DNA of 64,000 nt, taken from positions 280,450-344,449 of the forward strand of contig NZ_SNWQ01000009.1 of the NCBI RefSeq assembly GCF_004361855.1. The letters are read 5' to 3'. Position numbers and translations under genes: made by a program. This document shows positions 1-8,618 of the stretch, one piece after another (the first letter of the stretch is position 1; each line of letters opens with the position of its first letter). The notes beneath the pieces are model-generated. The model was not told the origin of the DNA. It did no database searches and saw only the letters and a program-made list of their open reading frames with translations. This DNA is from Kribbella caucasensis. Lineage in GTDB: Bacteria; Actinomycetota; Actinomycetes; Propionibacteriales; Kribbellaceae.

Positions 1-1
1 C

Positions 2-1486
2 GGGTATCTGTCGCCGATCACCACCGAGGAGCTCGACAAGGTGCAGGCGTCCGGCCAGGATCCGGTGATCCACCGATCCGACCTGGTCGGTCGCGCCGGT
101 GTCGAGCGGACGTACGACGCGATGCTGCGCGGCACGCCCGGGGCGAAGACGGTCAGCGTGGACGCCGTCGGGTACACGACCGGCCTGGTGAAGCAGACCG
201 CGCCGGTGCCCGGGTCGACGCTGGTGACCAGTATCGACGCGCGGATCCAGGCCTCGGTGGAGAAGGAGTTGCGCGGCGCGATCCTGACCGCCCGGAAGCA
301 GTACGACAAGATCACCAAGCGGAACTACGTCGCCGACTCGGGCGCGGCCGTGGTGATGGACACCAGGACCGGTCAGATCGTGGCGATGGCGAGCTCCCCG
401 TCGTACAACCCGGGCGTCTGGGTCGGCGGCATCTCCCAGCGCGAACTGGACGCCCTCTACTCCCCGGACTCCGGTACGCCGCTGCTGTCGCGGGCGTTGC
501 AGGGTCAGCTCGCGCCCGGTTCGACGTTCAAGCCGATCACCACGGCGGCCGCGATGGGTGCGGGATACAGCACGCGGACGCGGCTGGACTGCTCGTCGTA
601 CTTCGAGGTCGGCAACCGCCGGTTCAAGAACTACGAGTCCGCCTCGTACGGGATGATCGGGTTCGACCAGGCGCTCTCGCTGTCCTGCGACACGTTCTTC
701 TACCGGATCGCGTACGACCTGTGGCTGAAGGAGGGCGGCAACTCCAGCGACGTCAACGCGGTGGACCCGCTGGTGGAGATGGCGAAGAAGTTCGGCCTGG
801 GCCGCCCGACCGGGGTCGACCTGCCCGGCGAGGCGGGCGGCCGGATCGCGGACCGGAAGTGGAAGAAGGAGTACTACGACGCGCAGAAGGACTACTACTG
901 CAAGCTCGCGGAGAACCCGCCGGCCGGGACGTCGACGTTCCTGAAACAGTTCTCCCGGGAGTTCTGTGCGGACGGCTATCGGTACCGCGCCGGCGATGCG
1001 GTGAACTTCGCGATCGGCCAGGGCGACACCACGCTGACCCCGTTGCAGCTGGCCACGGTCTACTCGGCCCTGTCTAATGGCGGGATCCTCTGGGAGCCGC
1101 ATGTCGCCAGCAAGGTGATCGGCCCGAACGGCAAGGCGAAACCGATCCCCGCGAGGGTCCGCGCCCGGCTGCCGGTGCCGGCGGCGACGCTGCGCTACAT
1201 CGATCGCTCACTGAAGGAGACGGTCCGCTCCGGCACCGCGGCCTGGAAGTTCACCGGCTTCCCGCTGGACCAGGTGCCGATCCGTGCCAAGACTGGTACG
1301 GCCGAGGTCTACGGCAAACAAACCACCTCCTGGCTCGCCTCCTACACCGACCGCTACGCCGTGGTGATGATGATCAGCCAGGCAGGCACCGGCTCCGGCG
1401 CTTCCGGCACCGCAGTCCGCCACATCTACGAAACCCTCTACAACATCAAGCCCCCCGCCACCCCGCCCAAGAAGGTCAACCAATGA
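2..1486 (+). CDS. mrdA: Class B penicillin-binding protein 2 (5'-truncated by window edge)
   Basis: Peptidoglycan DD-transpeptidase that crosslinks side-wall peptidoglycan during elongation, anchored outside the membrane. The open frame runs in from the left edge, so the N-terminal membrane anchor and part of the dimerisation domain are missing. All three transpeptidase motifs are visible: the active-site STFK (521-532), an SCD motif (683-691, like the SxD of elongation-type PBPs) and KTGT (1289-1300). The stop overlaps the rodA start by 4 bp (ATGA), so the two are translationally coupled, which is the classic partnership of a class B PBP with a SEDS glycosyltransferase. Choice of PBP2 over PBP3 rests on the rodA-type neighbour. 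Family certain; exact paralogue likely. Confidence 0.93.
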   Translation, partial: GYLSPITTEELDKVQASGQDPVIHRSDLVGRAGVERTYDAMLRGTPGAKTVSVDAVGYTTGLVKQTAPVPGSTLVTSIDARIQASVEKELRGAILTARKQYDKITKRNYVADSGAAVVMDTRTGQIVAMASSPSYNPGVWVGGISQRELDALYSPDSGTPLLSRALQGQLAPGSTFKPITTAAAMGAGYSTRTRLDCSSYFEVGNRRFKNYESASYGMIGFDQALSLSCDTFFYRIAYDLWLKEGGNSSDVNAVDPLVEMAKKFGLGRPTGVDLPGEAGGRIADRKWKKEYYDAQKDYYCKLAENPPAGTSTFLKQFSREFCADGYRYRAGDAVNFAIGQGDTTLTPLQLATVYSALSNGGILWEPHVASKVIGPNGKAKPIPARVRARLPVPAATLRYIDRSLKETVRSGTAAWKFTGFPLDQVPIRAKTGTAEVYGKQTTSWLASYTDRYAVVMMISQAGTGSGASGTAVRHIYETLYNIKPPATPPKKVNQ

Positions 1487-2652
1487 GTTTGCTGACGCCG
1501 ATCAGGCTGACGCGGGCACGGGCGGATCGGCGGTCCGCGCTGTGGCAGGCGGACTGGGTGCTGGTGGTCGGCGTACTCGCGTTGTCGGCGATCGGCGCGC
1601 TGCTGATCTGGTCCGCGACGTACCAGCGCACCTCACTCACCGACGGGAACCAGTACGCCTTCCTCCTCCGGCACGCGCTGAACTTCGCGATCGGCTCGAT
1701 CCTCGCCGTCGGCGCCGCCCTCACCGACCACCGCCGGGTCCGCATCCTCGCCCCAGTCCTGTACGTCGCATCGCTGCTCGGCCTGATCCTGGTCCTCGTC
1801 CCCGGCGTGGGTGCGGTGATCAACGGCTCGCGCTCGTGGATCCAGCTGCCGTGGATGTCGATCCAGCCGAGCGAGTTCGCCAAGCTCGCGGTGATCGTCG
1901 GGATGGCGCTGCTGATCGCCGAGAAGGGCGAGACCAACCACCGCGAGAACGCCCGCACCGTCGACGTCGCCCAGGCGATCGCGGTCGCCGCCGTCCCGGT
2001 GATCCTGGTGATGCTGCAACCCGACCTCGGCACGGTGATGGTGCTCGGCTCGATCGTGTTCGGCATCATCGCGGTCTCCGGCGTACCGAAGCGCTGGATG
2101 CTCGGCCTGGTCACCGCCGCCACCGTGGTCGCCACGCTGGCGATCCAGTTCAACGTGCTGAAGGACTACCAGCTGGCCCGGTTCAAGGCGTTCGCCGATC
2201 CGTCCCAGGATCCGCAGGGCATCGGGTACAACATCAACCAGGCCCGGATCGCGATCGGCAACGGCGGCGTCTTCGGTCAGGGCCTGTTCCACGGTTCGCA
2301 GACGCAGAACGCGTTCGTCCCCGAGCAGCACACCGACTTCGTCTTCACCGTCGCGGGGGAGGAGCTCGGCCTGATCGGCGCCGGCGCGATCATCGTCCTG
2401 TTCGCGCTGATCATCTGGCGCGGACTCCGCATCGCCGTCAACGCCCGCGACGCCTTCCACCGCCTGGTCGCCACCGGCATCGTCTGCTGGTTCGCCTTCC
2501 AGGCCTTCGAAAACATCGGCATGACGCTAGGCATCATGCCGGTCACCGGCCTCCCCCTCCCCTTCGTCTCCTACGGCGGCTCCTCCCTCCTGGCTGGCCT
2601 CCTAGCCATCGGCCTCCTCCAGAACATCCACCTCCGCACCCACCAGATCTGA
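1483..2652 (+). CDS. rodA: RodA, SEDS-family peptidoglycan glycosyltransferase
   Basis: Polytopic membrane protein of 389 aa that polymerises lipid II into glycan strands with its cognate class B PBP. The sequence has about ten hydrophobic segments, beginning with VLVVGVLALSAIGALLIWSA near residue 24. It shows the family signatures GSRSWIQLPWMSIQPSEFAKL (first 20 residues from about 121), HTDFVFTVAGEELG, and the C-terminal FVSYGGSSLLA. ATG start overlaps the upstream PBP stop by 4 bp. Pairing with PBP2 outside a division cluster makes RodA more likely than FtsW. In other actinobacteria mreBCD-pbp2-rodA sits just upstream of the rne-obg region, which fits the rest of this window. Confidence 0.93.
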   Translation: MSLLTPIRLTRARADRRSALWQADWVLVVGVLALSAIGALLIWSATYQRTSLTDGNQYAFLLRHALNFAIGSILAVGAALTDHRRVRILAPVLYVASLLGLILVLVPGVGAVINGSRSWIQLPWMSIQPSEFAKLAVIVGMALLIAEKGETNHRENARTVDVAQAIAVAAVPVILVMLQPDLGTVMVLGSIVFGIIAVSGVPKRWMLGLVTAATVVATLAIQFNVLKDYQLARFKAFADPSQDPQGIGYNINQARIAIGNGGVFGQGLFHGSQTQNAFVPEQHTDFVFTVAGEELGLIGAGAIIVLFALIIWRGLRIAVNARDAFHRLVATGIVCWFAFQAFENIGMTLGIMPVTGLPLPFVSYGGSSLLAGLLAIGLLQNIHLRTHQI

Positions 2653-2670
2653 CCCCATCTCGATGTCCGC

Positions 2671-2750
2671 TGGACCTTGAACAACATTTGGTGAGCGTGA
2701 ACAAGGCACGTCACGTTCAAGCTCACCGGTTCCTGTTCAAGCTCCTGGAG
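2671..2750. repeat. Dispersed TTGAACAA-type intergenic repeat, copy A
   Basis: Noncoding stretch with four spaced copies of a short motif in both orientations: CTTGAACAA, GTGAACAAG, GTTCAAGC and TGTTCAAGC. It lies between rodA and a pseudogene. Related copies sit at 3546-3627, 15588-15650 and 48832-48900. Function unknown; no coding potential seen. Confidence 0.7.
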
Positions 2751-2828
2751 TTCTGGCCGGAGTCGGGCTCGGTCGGCCGGCCCGGCTTGCTACGTTGCCG
2801 CTATGACCAGGTGGGCCGCGGGGCCGGC

Positions 2829-3421
2829 GTGAAGGCGGTCGTCTACGACCGGTACGGGTCTCCCGATGTGCTGCGGGTCGAGGACGTCCCAATACCCTCG
2901 CCCGCCGCCGGCCAGGTGCGGGTGAAGATCGGTCGGGATCGTTCGCGATCCAGCTCGCCAAGCGGCTCGGTGCTCACGTCACCGGTGTCGACAACGCCGC
3001 CAAGCTGGACTTCATGCGGTCGGTCGGCGCGGACGACGTGATCGACTACCGCCGGGACGACTTCACCCGTACCACCCAGCCGTACGACCTGATCCTCGAC
3101 CTGGTCGCGCACCGGTCGATATTCGCCTATCGGCGTGCGCTGGCACCCGGCGGTACGTATCGATGCGTAGGCGGGTCGGTACCCACGCTGCTGCGAATGC
3201 TCATTGGCGGTTGGCTGGTTGGGCGGCTCACCGGTCGCGCAATCGGGATCCTCGCCGTCAAGGAGGGGCCGGCCCACTTCGAGCCGCTCGCCGCCCTCTG
3301 CGCTACCGGGGACATAAGGATCCACATCCACCGCACCGTCGCTCTCGACGAGGTTCCCGCCGCGCTTGCTCACGTCTGTGAAGGGCGCGCCCTCGGCAAA
3401 GTGGTTGTCGAGCTCTCCTGA
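2829..3421 (+). pseudogene. Zinc-type alcohol dehydrogenase / quinone oxidoreductase remnant (internal deletion plus frameshift)
   Basis: The first ~34 codons from the GTG at 2829 give a normal MDR-family N-terminus (KAVVYDRYGSPDVLRVEDV). The reading then breaks at about 2935. A different frame continues with the Rossmann-fold part (SFAIQLAKRLGAHVTGVDNA, then DDVIDYRRDDF) to a normal C-terminus ending at 3421. About 110 residues of catalytic domain expected between the two halves are absent, and the halves are out of frame. An open stretch starting at ATG 3014 could still make a fragment but would lack substrate and part of the cofactor sites. The remnant is flanked by repeat copies A and B. 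Confidence 0.85.
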
Positions 3422-3545
3422 CCCAATTCGAACGCGTCCGGGCCCGGGGCGACTTGCCCTCTCACGTCCGCTCATCGGCATGACAGTACGTTCGGTCACA
3501 CCCGCGCCCTGGCTACCGCGCCAGAGCGGCCGGCCCTGGTCCGGC

Positions 3546-3627
3546 GCGGGAGCTTGAACAACTTCTCGTGGGCTCGGACTAAGCACGACCTGTTCACCGT
3601 CTCCGGTTCTTGTTCAAGCTCCCGGCG
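3546..3627. repeat. Dispersed TTGAACAA-type intergenic repeat, copy B (15-bp terminal inverted repeats)
   Basis: The best-formed copy: its ends are CGGGAGCTTGAACAA and TTGTTCAAGCTCCCG, exact reverse complements, enclosing about 50 bp. It lies between the quinone-oxidoreductase pseudogene and the convergent DHA2 exporter, and could also form a long hairpin there. No open frame inside. Confidence 0.75.
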
Positions 3628-5056
3628 TTGTGGCTGCGCTGCGCTTCGGGAGGGCGAAGGCGAGGGCGGCGGCGGTTGCGAGGCAGAGGGCGGCGTTGAC
3701 GGTGATCGCGGTGGAGAGGGCATGCAGGAGCTCGGCCGAGTGGGGGGCGGTGGTGCCGGGCAGGGTGGCGGCAACGATCGCGGACACGATGGGGGTGCCC
3801 ATGGTTATGCCGATCTGCTGGCTCATGATGGCCAGGCCGGTGGCCAGGCCTTGTTCGTGGTCGGGGAGTCCTGACGTCGCGGTGACCATGTAGCCGATGA
3901 TGGCGCAAAGGTTGGCGATCCCACCGATGAACGTCGCGACGAGTACGACGGCGATCCAACCGCGCTCCGAACCGAGGAAGATCAGCGGGACGGTGCTCAG
4001 CCCCTGGACGGTGAAGCCGGTGACGATCGTTCGGCGGCTGCCGAGTTTCGCGATGGCGCGCGGACCGAGGATGGCGCCGAGCACAGTACCGAGACCGAGC
4101 ATCGCCAGCGCAAGCCCGGCGCCGAGCGGCGTGTAGCCGAGAACTTCCTGCAGATAAAGCGTAAGCAGGAAGACCAGCGAGGTCTCGGTGACGAACGCGA
4201 GGATGCCGGCGACGTTGCCCCAGGCAACCGTACGGCGACCGAGGACCGCGACCGAGATGAGCGGCTGCGCGACCAAACGTTCGACGAAGTAGAAGAGCAC
4301 CAGCAACCCCATGCCCGCGACGAGTGCGGTCAGCGACAGCGGGTCGTCCCACGAACGTTCGCCCGCGCGGGACAGACCGAAGACGATCGCGAGCAGCCCG
4401 AGCGTCACGGTGATCGCGCCGGGAACGTCCAGCCGGGGACGAGTGGCCGGCCGGTGTTCACGGAGTACGAGTGGTGCGACCGCGACGACGGCGAGCGCGA
4501 TCGGGACGTTGATGAAGAACGCCCAGTTCCAGGACAGGACGTCGGTGAGGATGCCGCCGAGGATCGCGCCGGTGGTGAATCCGCCGGCCATCAGGGCACC
4601 GTTCAGACCGAGCGCCCGCTCGCGCAACGGCCCCTCCGGGAAGGTGGTCGTGAGCAACGCCAGCGCCGCCGGGGTGACGGCCGCCGTGGCCAGGCCCTGC
4701 GCGATACGGGCGGTGATCAGCATCGCCGGATTGACAGCCAGCCCGCCGACGAATGACGCGATGCCGAGCAGTGCCATGCCGACGAGGAACAGCCGCCGCT
4801 TGCCGAACAGGTCCGCCACCCGGCCGAAGAAAAGCGTGAAACCGGCCGCGCACAGGGCGAACGAGGTCGCGATCCACTGCAGGTTGCCGAGGCTGAGCCC
4901 GACGTCGGCGCCGATCGACGGCAACGCCACGTTGAGGATGGAGAAGTCCACCGCGAGCGTGAAGCTCGCGGTCAGCAGGACGACGAGGGCGACCTTCGCG
5001 CGCCGATCGAGGCTGGTGGCGGGAGCAGTCCCGCCGGAGGTCAAAGAGGCAGCCAT
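3614..5056 (-). CDS. MFS transporter, DHA2 (14-TMS) drug:proton antiporter family
   Basis: Inner-membrane efflux protein of 480 aa, predicted to expel drugs or toxic metabolites against the proton gradient. The N-terminal half has the DHA2 pattern LDFSILNVALP-like (here VDFSILNVALPSIGADVGLS, about residue 35). Motif A follows (GRVADLFGKRRLFLVG), and motif C-like glycines (GFTTGAILGGILTDVLSW) appear in the fifth helix; about 14 hydrophobic segments follow through to residue 470. The chosen ATG at 5056 is preceded by AGAAAGG. The longer open frame upstream runs into the divergent regulator gene and is not used. Its 142-bp divergent arrangement with the XRE/MmyB regulator suggests control by that protein. 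Confidence 0.9.
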   Translation of the reverse strand: MAASLTSGGTAPATSLDRRAKVALVVLLTASFTLAVDFSILNVALPSIGADVGLSLGNLQWIATSFALCAAGFTLFFGRVADLFGKRRLFLVGMALLGIASFVGGLAVNPAMLITARIAQGLATAAVTPAALALLTTTFPEGPLRERALGLNGALMAGGFTTGAILGGILTDVLSWNWAFFINVPIALAVVAVAPLVLREHRPATRPRLDVPGAITVTLGLLAIVFGLSRAGERSWDDPLSLTALVAGMGLLVLFYFVERLVAQPLISVAVLGRRTVAWGNVAGILAFVTETSLVFLLTLYLQEVLGYTPLGAGLALAMLGLGTVLGAILGPRAIAKLGSRRTIVTGFTVQGLSTVPLIFLGSERGWIAVVLVATFIGGIANLCAIIGYMVTATSGLPDHEQGLATGLAIMSQQIGITMGTPIVSAIVAATLPGTTAPHSAELLHALSTAITVNAALCLATAAALAFALPKRSAATTPGA

Positions 5057-5198
5057 CAGGGCCGATACCTTTCTGGTCGGATGCGATGCACGCACCACCC
5101 TCGGCGTCGCAACGGATCGCCTCCAGACACGGCCCAACCCACCACCGCGCTGCCTATCACTGGTGGGGACAGGCACGACGTTGCGGGCTGACCGCACA

Positions 5199-6095
5199 AT
5201 GGATCTCATGGACAGTCCCGAGGCATTCACCGCGCTCGGGGAGTTCCTCCGCAGCCGGCGTGCTCGGCTTACCCCCGCCGACGTCGGGCTCGTCTCGTAC
5301 GGCGCTCGCCGGGTGCCCGGGTTGCGTCGCGAGGAGCTCGCCCAACTCGCCGGCGTGAGTGTCACGTACTACACCCGACTCGAACAGGGTCACAGCGCCA
5401 ACGCATCCGCATCCGTCATCGACGCGATCTCCCGCGCCCTCCGGTTGACCGACGACGAGCACGCTCATCTGCACGACCTGGCCAAGCCGGTGCCCGCGAA
5501 GCGGCGTCGTACGGCGAGACCGGACCACGCCAGAGCCGGATTGGTACAGCTCATCGGTGCGATGGACACGGTCCCGGCCGTGGTCCTGGGACGGCGTAAC
5601 GAGGTGCTCGCGTGGAACCGCCTCGGCCACCTGCTGCTCGCCGGGCACTGTGACTTCGACGCTCCGGCCCGGCCCGCCGATCGGCCGAACCTGATCCGGA
5701 TGCTGTTCCTCGATCCGCATACCCGCGAGCTCTATCCGCGCCGCCAGGAGGAGTGCCGGCGTGCGATCGCCGCGCTGCGCCTGATCGCCGGGCGGCATCC
5801 TGATGACACCGCGCTCGCGGAGCTGATCGGGGAGTTGTCTATGAAGAGCACCGAGTTCGCGGAGCTGTGGTGCGAGCATCCCGTGCACAACTGCATGACG
5901 GGCACCAAGCAGTTCCAGCACCCTGAGCTGGGCGCGCTGACGCTGCAGTTCGAGGCGCTGCACCTCCCGGACGGCAGCGGTCAGCGGCTGATGACCTACA
6001 CGGCCGCCCCCGGCAGCCCGTCCGAGGCCGCGCTCACCCTCTTGGCGAGCCTCGGCGGCGTACTCAACGCTGAAGAGCAGCTCAGCGGCGGCTGA
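5199..6095 (+). CDS. XRE-family regulator with MmyB-like ligand-binding domain
   Basis: DNA-binding protein of 298 aa. Residues ~10-75 form the Cro/C1 helix-turn-helix with the hallmark VPGLRREELAQLAGVSVTYY of MmyB-type regulators. Residues ~110-280 form the PAS-like MmyB ligand domain (VLGRRNEVLAWNRLGHLLL; LYPRRQEECRRAIAALRL). Such proteins often control a neighbouring transporter or oxidoreductase, and here the divergent DHA2 exporter is the obvious target. The effector is unknown. Start at ATG 5199; a second in-frame ATG at 5208 is possible. The 3' end overlaps the convergent gene by 14 bp. Confidence 0.9.
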   Translation: MDLMDSPEAFTALGEFLRSRRARLTPADVGLVSYGARRVPGLRREELAQLAGVSVTYYTRLEQGHSANASASVIDAISRALRLTDDEHAHLHDLAKPVPAKRRRTARPDHARAGLVQLIGAMDTVPAVVLGRRNEVLAWNRLGHLLLAGHCDFDAPARPADRPNLIRMLFLDPHTRELYPRRQEECRRAIAALRLIAGRHPDDTALAELIGELSMKSTEFAELWCEHPVHNCMTGTKQFQHPELGALTLQFEALHLPDGSGQRLMTYTAAPGSPSEAALTLLASLGGVLNAEEQLSGG

Positions 6096-6900
6096 ACCAG
6101 CGTTTCTTCCGGGAGCGCTCGGTGAAGGCGCGGACGTCCAGCTGGAGCGAGCCGACCAGGAACATCTCCCCGGCGATCACGTTCCCCGGCCCGGGTGCGC
6201 CGAAATGCGCCGCGCCCGGCAAACACACGTCGGCCTCGAACCCGACCGTCCGGACTCGCGCGACGATGAACTCCTGCTGCGTGAGTTGCGTAGTACGACG
6301 CTCGGCGCGTAGTACGGTCCCGGCCAGCCAGGCGTTCGCGGTGGTTTCGCCGGCCGGGCCGAACATCCCGTACGCCATGAACGACTCGCCGGCCAGCCGC
6401 GGCGGCCACGGGTGACCGTCCGGGTGGTTCTCCGGCCGCGGTTCGTCCTTGCGCGCCGGATCGCCGAGGATGCTCTCGTCGGATGCGCCGAACGCCGCCT
6501 CGTCCTCGTGGACCGACGCGGCGACGCCGAGTGCCACAACGTTCGCGGGTCCGCTGTACGTCCCGTCGCCGAGCAGCGGGATCTCCTCCAGCTCGATCGA
6601 CAGCCGCGTCACCGTGTCGCCGTCCTGGTGGACATCCGCGACGGCGACGTCGTCGTTCGCTTTCCGTACCCCGGTCAGTTGGCCGCCGGGATCCGCGGAC
6701 AGCGAAGGCGTCAGCCGCCGGATCCCGTCCGCGCCCATCGTGAAGAGCAGCCGTGCCCCGGACGGGTCCTGCCAGCGCAGCAACCGTTCCTCGCCGGCCG
6801 TGGCGATCGGCACCGCCTGCCGCAACGCCCGATCCACCAGGACGGCGAACTCGTCCTCGGTCTCCACGCCGAGTCCGAGACAAGCCAGGTTCGAAGCCAT
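6082..6900 (-). CDS. Conserved hypothetical protein, 272 aa
   Basis: Not recognised. Soluble, acidic and proline-containing, with no signal peptide, no transmembrane segment and no clear enzymatic motif. The N-terminal third (residues 1-80) has alternating hydrophobics (EDEFAVLVDRALRQAVPIAT; RLLRWQDPSGARLLF). The last residues are basic (SRKKRWFSRR). ATG at 6900 was chosen because the longer frame upstream enters a region without protein-like sequence. Convergent with the MmyB regulator (14-bp overlap at the stop). Its upstream 200 bp separates it from a divergently transcribed AhpD-like pair; no functional link is evident. Confidence 0.75.
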   Translation of the reverse strand: MASNLACLGLGVETEDEFAVLVDRALRQAVPIATAGEERLLRWQDPSGARLLFTMGADGIRRLTPSLSADPGGQLTGVRKANDDVAVADVHQDGDTVTRLSIELEEIPLLGDGTYSGPANVVALGVAASVHEDEAAFGASDESILGDPARKDEPRPENHPDGHPWPPRLAGESFMAYGMFGPAGETTANAWLAGTVLRAERRTTQLTQQEFIVARVRTVGFEADVCLPGAAHFGAPGPGNVIAGEMFLVGSLQLDVRAFTERSRKKRWFSRR

Positions 6901-7101
6901 ATCGCCGACCCTCTCAGCCCGGAGGGTCCACAGACCGCCGATTGCCCGATCGGGCCGCCCCGCCAGCGCCGTACCGGGTCTGCGCCGGTACGCCGTACCG
7001 GGTCGTTGGGCCTTCTTCGGCCGTTTGTCCTGTTCGGCGGCGCGCCAATCGTCATATACCTGAGGGCAGACCGCCCAGCTGCCGAGGAGGCGGAGGACGC
7101 C

Positions 7102-7431
7102 GTGCCGGATGAGGACAGAAAGCGAGCAGCGCACCGAGCCCTGGTGGATCGCGTCCTGAACGGGGAGGGCAGGGCATCCAAGGAGCAGCGAGCGCGTGCC
7201 TTCAGCAACGACGGCCTCGCCCCGCCGCTGGACGCGCTGATCGGTAAGGTCGCCAACAGGCCGGCCCAGGTCACCGAGGAGGACCTGGCTGCTGCAAAGG
7301 CGTCGGGCTGCACCGAGGACCAGCTTTTCGAGCTCGTGATCTGTGCCGCGGTCGGCCAGTCCACTCGGCTGTATGAAGCGGGACTTGGCGCCCTGGCCGA
7401 AGCGACCGGGAGGCCGGATCATGCGTCTTGA
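7102..7431 (+). CDS. AhpD-like / carboxymuconolactone decarboxylase-superfamily partner protein
   Basis: Small helical protein of 109 aa that precedes and overlaps an AhpD-like gene. The segment TEEDLAAAKASGCTEDQLFE followed by LVICAAVG is the helical repeat typical of the superfamily. The active-site Cys-x3-His motif is lacking, so it may be a structural or regulatory partner. GTG start at 7102 has GGAGG five bases upstream (7092-7096). The stop overlaps the next gene's ATG by 11 bp, indicating coupled translation. A redox role is inferred from the neighbour only. Confidence 0.72.
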   Translation: MPDEDRKRAAHRALVDRVLNGEGRASKEQRARAFSNDGLAPPLDALIGKVANRPAQVTEEDLAAAKASGCTEDQLFELVICAAVGQSTRLYEAGLGALAEATGRPDHAS

Positions 7432-8014
7432 CATCCTCAACCACGGTTACCGCCCCGGGACCAAGCTGCTGTTCGCGGTCATCCGGCTGTTCTCCCGGCA
7501 CCCGGTACCGGACGCCGCCAGACTGGTCTTCTACCGACCCGATTTCTACGGCACCCGGGCCAAGGAGTTCACCCACGAGGCGATGCGCGGGCCGTCCGCC
7601 TGGTCGGTAGGCGATCGGGAGCTGATGGCGGCCTACGTGTCCAAGGTGAACGAGACGGCGTTCTGCATCGGCGCGCACACCGCGACCGCGCGCCTGTCGT
7701 ACCAGGACGGGCCAAGGGTCGAGGCGGTGCTGGCCGACCTGGAATCGGCCCCCGTCGAGGAGCCGCTCCGGGCAACGCTGCGGATGCTCGGCAAGCTGAC
7801 CCGGGAGGGGAAGGTCGGCGCCGAGGACATGCGGGAAGTGCTGGCCGCCGGTGTTTCGCCCCAGCAGATTGAAGACGCCCTGGCGGTCTGCGCCGCGTTC
7901 AACACGACCGACCTGACGCCTTCGGGTTCGAGTTGCTCAGCCCCGAGGGCTACGAGGCAGGAGCCAAGTACCTGCTCAAGCGGGGTTACCGGTAGCCCGG
8001 GCCAGGACGACTAG
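7421..8014 (+). CDS. AhpD-like (carboxymuconolactone decarboxylase family) protein with frameshifted C-terminus
   Basis: Peroxidase/decarboxylase-fold protein. The core motif ETAFCIGAHTATARL (residues ~69-83, Cys-x3-His) is intact. After FNTTDL (about 7916) the reading leaves the family sequence. The other frame reads FGFELLSPEGYEAGAKYLLK and stops at 7995, which is the expected ending. A small deletion just before this point therefore replaces the last ~25 native residues with an unrelated tail ending at 8014. The active-site domain remains, so residual function is possible. Operonic with the preceding partner gene. Confidence 0.8.
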   Translation: MRLDILNHGYRPGTKLLFAVIRLFSRHPVPDAARLVFYRPDFYGTRAKEFTHEAMRGPSAWSVGDRELMAAYVSKVNETAFCIGAHTATARLSYQDGPRVEAVLADLESAPVEEPLRATLRMLGKLTREGKVGAEDMREVLAAGVSPQQIEDALAVCAAFNTTDLTPSGSSCSAPRATRQEPSTCSSGVTGSPGQDD

Positions 8015-8031
8015 GTCAGCACCGGTACGCC

Positions 8032-8054
8032 GTACTGGGGCCAGTGCCCCGTAC
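8032..8054. terminator. Candidate bidirectional terminator hairpin
   Basis: GTAC-T-GGGGC-CAGT-GCCCC-GTAC forms a GC-rich stem with a 4-nt loop. It sits exactly between the convergent AhpD-like gene and the Lrp-type regulator. No U-tract follows, as is usual for actinobacterial terminators. Confidence 0.5.
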
Positions 8055-8506
8055 TACGGCAGCGGCATGATCGTCGTACGGCGGTGGTGCTCGAAGACGA
8101 CGGAGCTGCGGATGTCGCCGATCTCCTGGCGCTTCGCGAGGTCGAGGACGAGATCGCGCAGCGCCTGGGTGTCCTTGACCGCGACGTGTGCGAGGAAGTC
8201 CGAGGCGCCGGAGACCATGAACAGCTCGAGCGTCTGCGGCAGCTTGTTCACGTAGTCCTGGAACGCGGTCGCGACGGCCATCGCCTGCGGGCGGAGCTTG
8301 ATCGAGATGATCGCCTGCGTGGACCGGTCGATCGCCTTCAGATCGACCTCGGCGTGGTACCCGCTGATCACGCCGCGATCGCGCAGGCCGCGGATCCGTT
8401 CGAGGCAGGTCGACGGCGCGATGCCGAGTTCGGCGGCCATGTCGCGGTTGGTCCGGCGTGCATCGTTCTGCAGCATCCGGAGCAGCGCCGTATCAAGTTC
8501 GTCCAT
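8054..8506 (-). CDS. Lrp/AsnC-family transcriptional regulator
   Basis: 150-aa regulator. Residues 1-60 carry the winged helix-turn-helix (LDTALLRMLQNDARRTNRDM; ELGIAPSTCLERIRGLRDRG) and residues 65-150 the RAM/AsnC effector domain (HAEVDLKAIDRSTQAIISI; MVSGASDFLAHVAVKD). These proteins form octamers that sense amino acids or related ligands. Divergent from a DUF2000 gene 113 bp away, with a palindrome CCGAA-TTTCG-TTCGG between them that is a good candidate operator. Effector unknown. Confidence 0.92.
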   Translation of the reverse strand: MDELDTALLRMLQNDARRTNRDMAAELGIAPSTCLERIRGLRDRGVISGYHAEVDLKAIDRSTQAIISIKLRPQAMAVATAFQDYVNKLPQTLELFMVSGASDFLAHVAVKDTQALRDLVLDLAKRQEIGDIRSSVVFEHHRRTTIMPLP

Positions 8507-8529
8507 GGCGGCCAGTTTGCCAGCGGCCG

Positions 8530-8544
8530 CCGAATTTCGTTCGG
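8530..8544. promoter_or_regulatory. Candidate Lrp/AsnC operator
   Basis: Perfect inverted repeat CCGAA-TTTCG-TTCGG in the Lrp/DUF2000 divergent intergenic region, 24 bp upstream of the lrp-like start. Position and symmetry suggest autoregulation and control of the neighbour. Confidence 0.5.
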
Positions 8545-8618
8545 TTGATCAGCGGGGGTCCCGTGCAGGCGGCTACGGTTCAGGCGATCGAGTCGGGTGT
8601 CTGGGAGGAAAACTGTCG

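Noticed and set aside
2671..3627. Insertion sequence bounded by repeats A and B
   Set aside because: No transposase frame between them and no target duplication seen. The interior is an oxidoreductase remnant.
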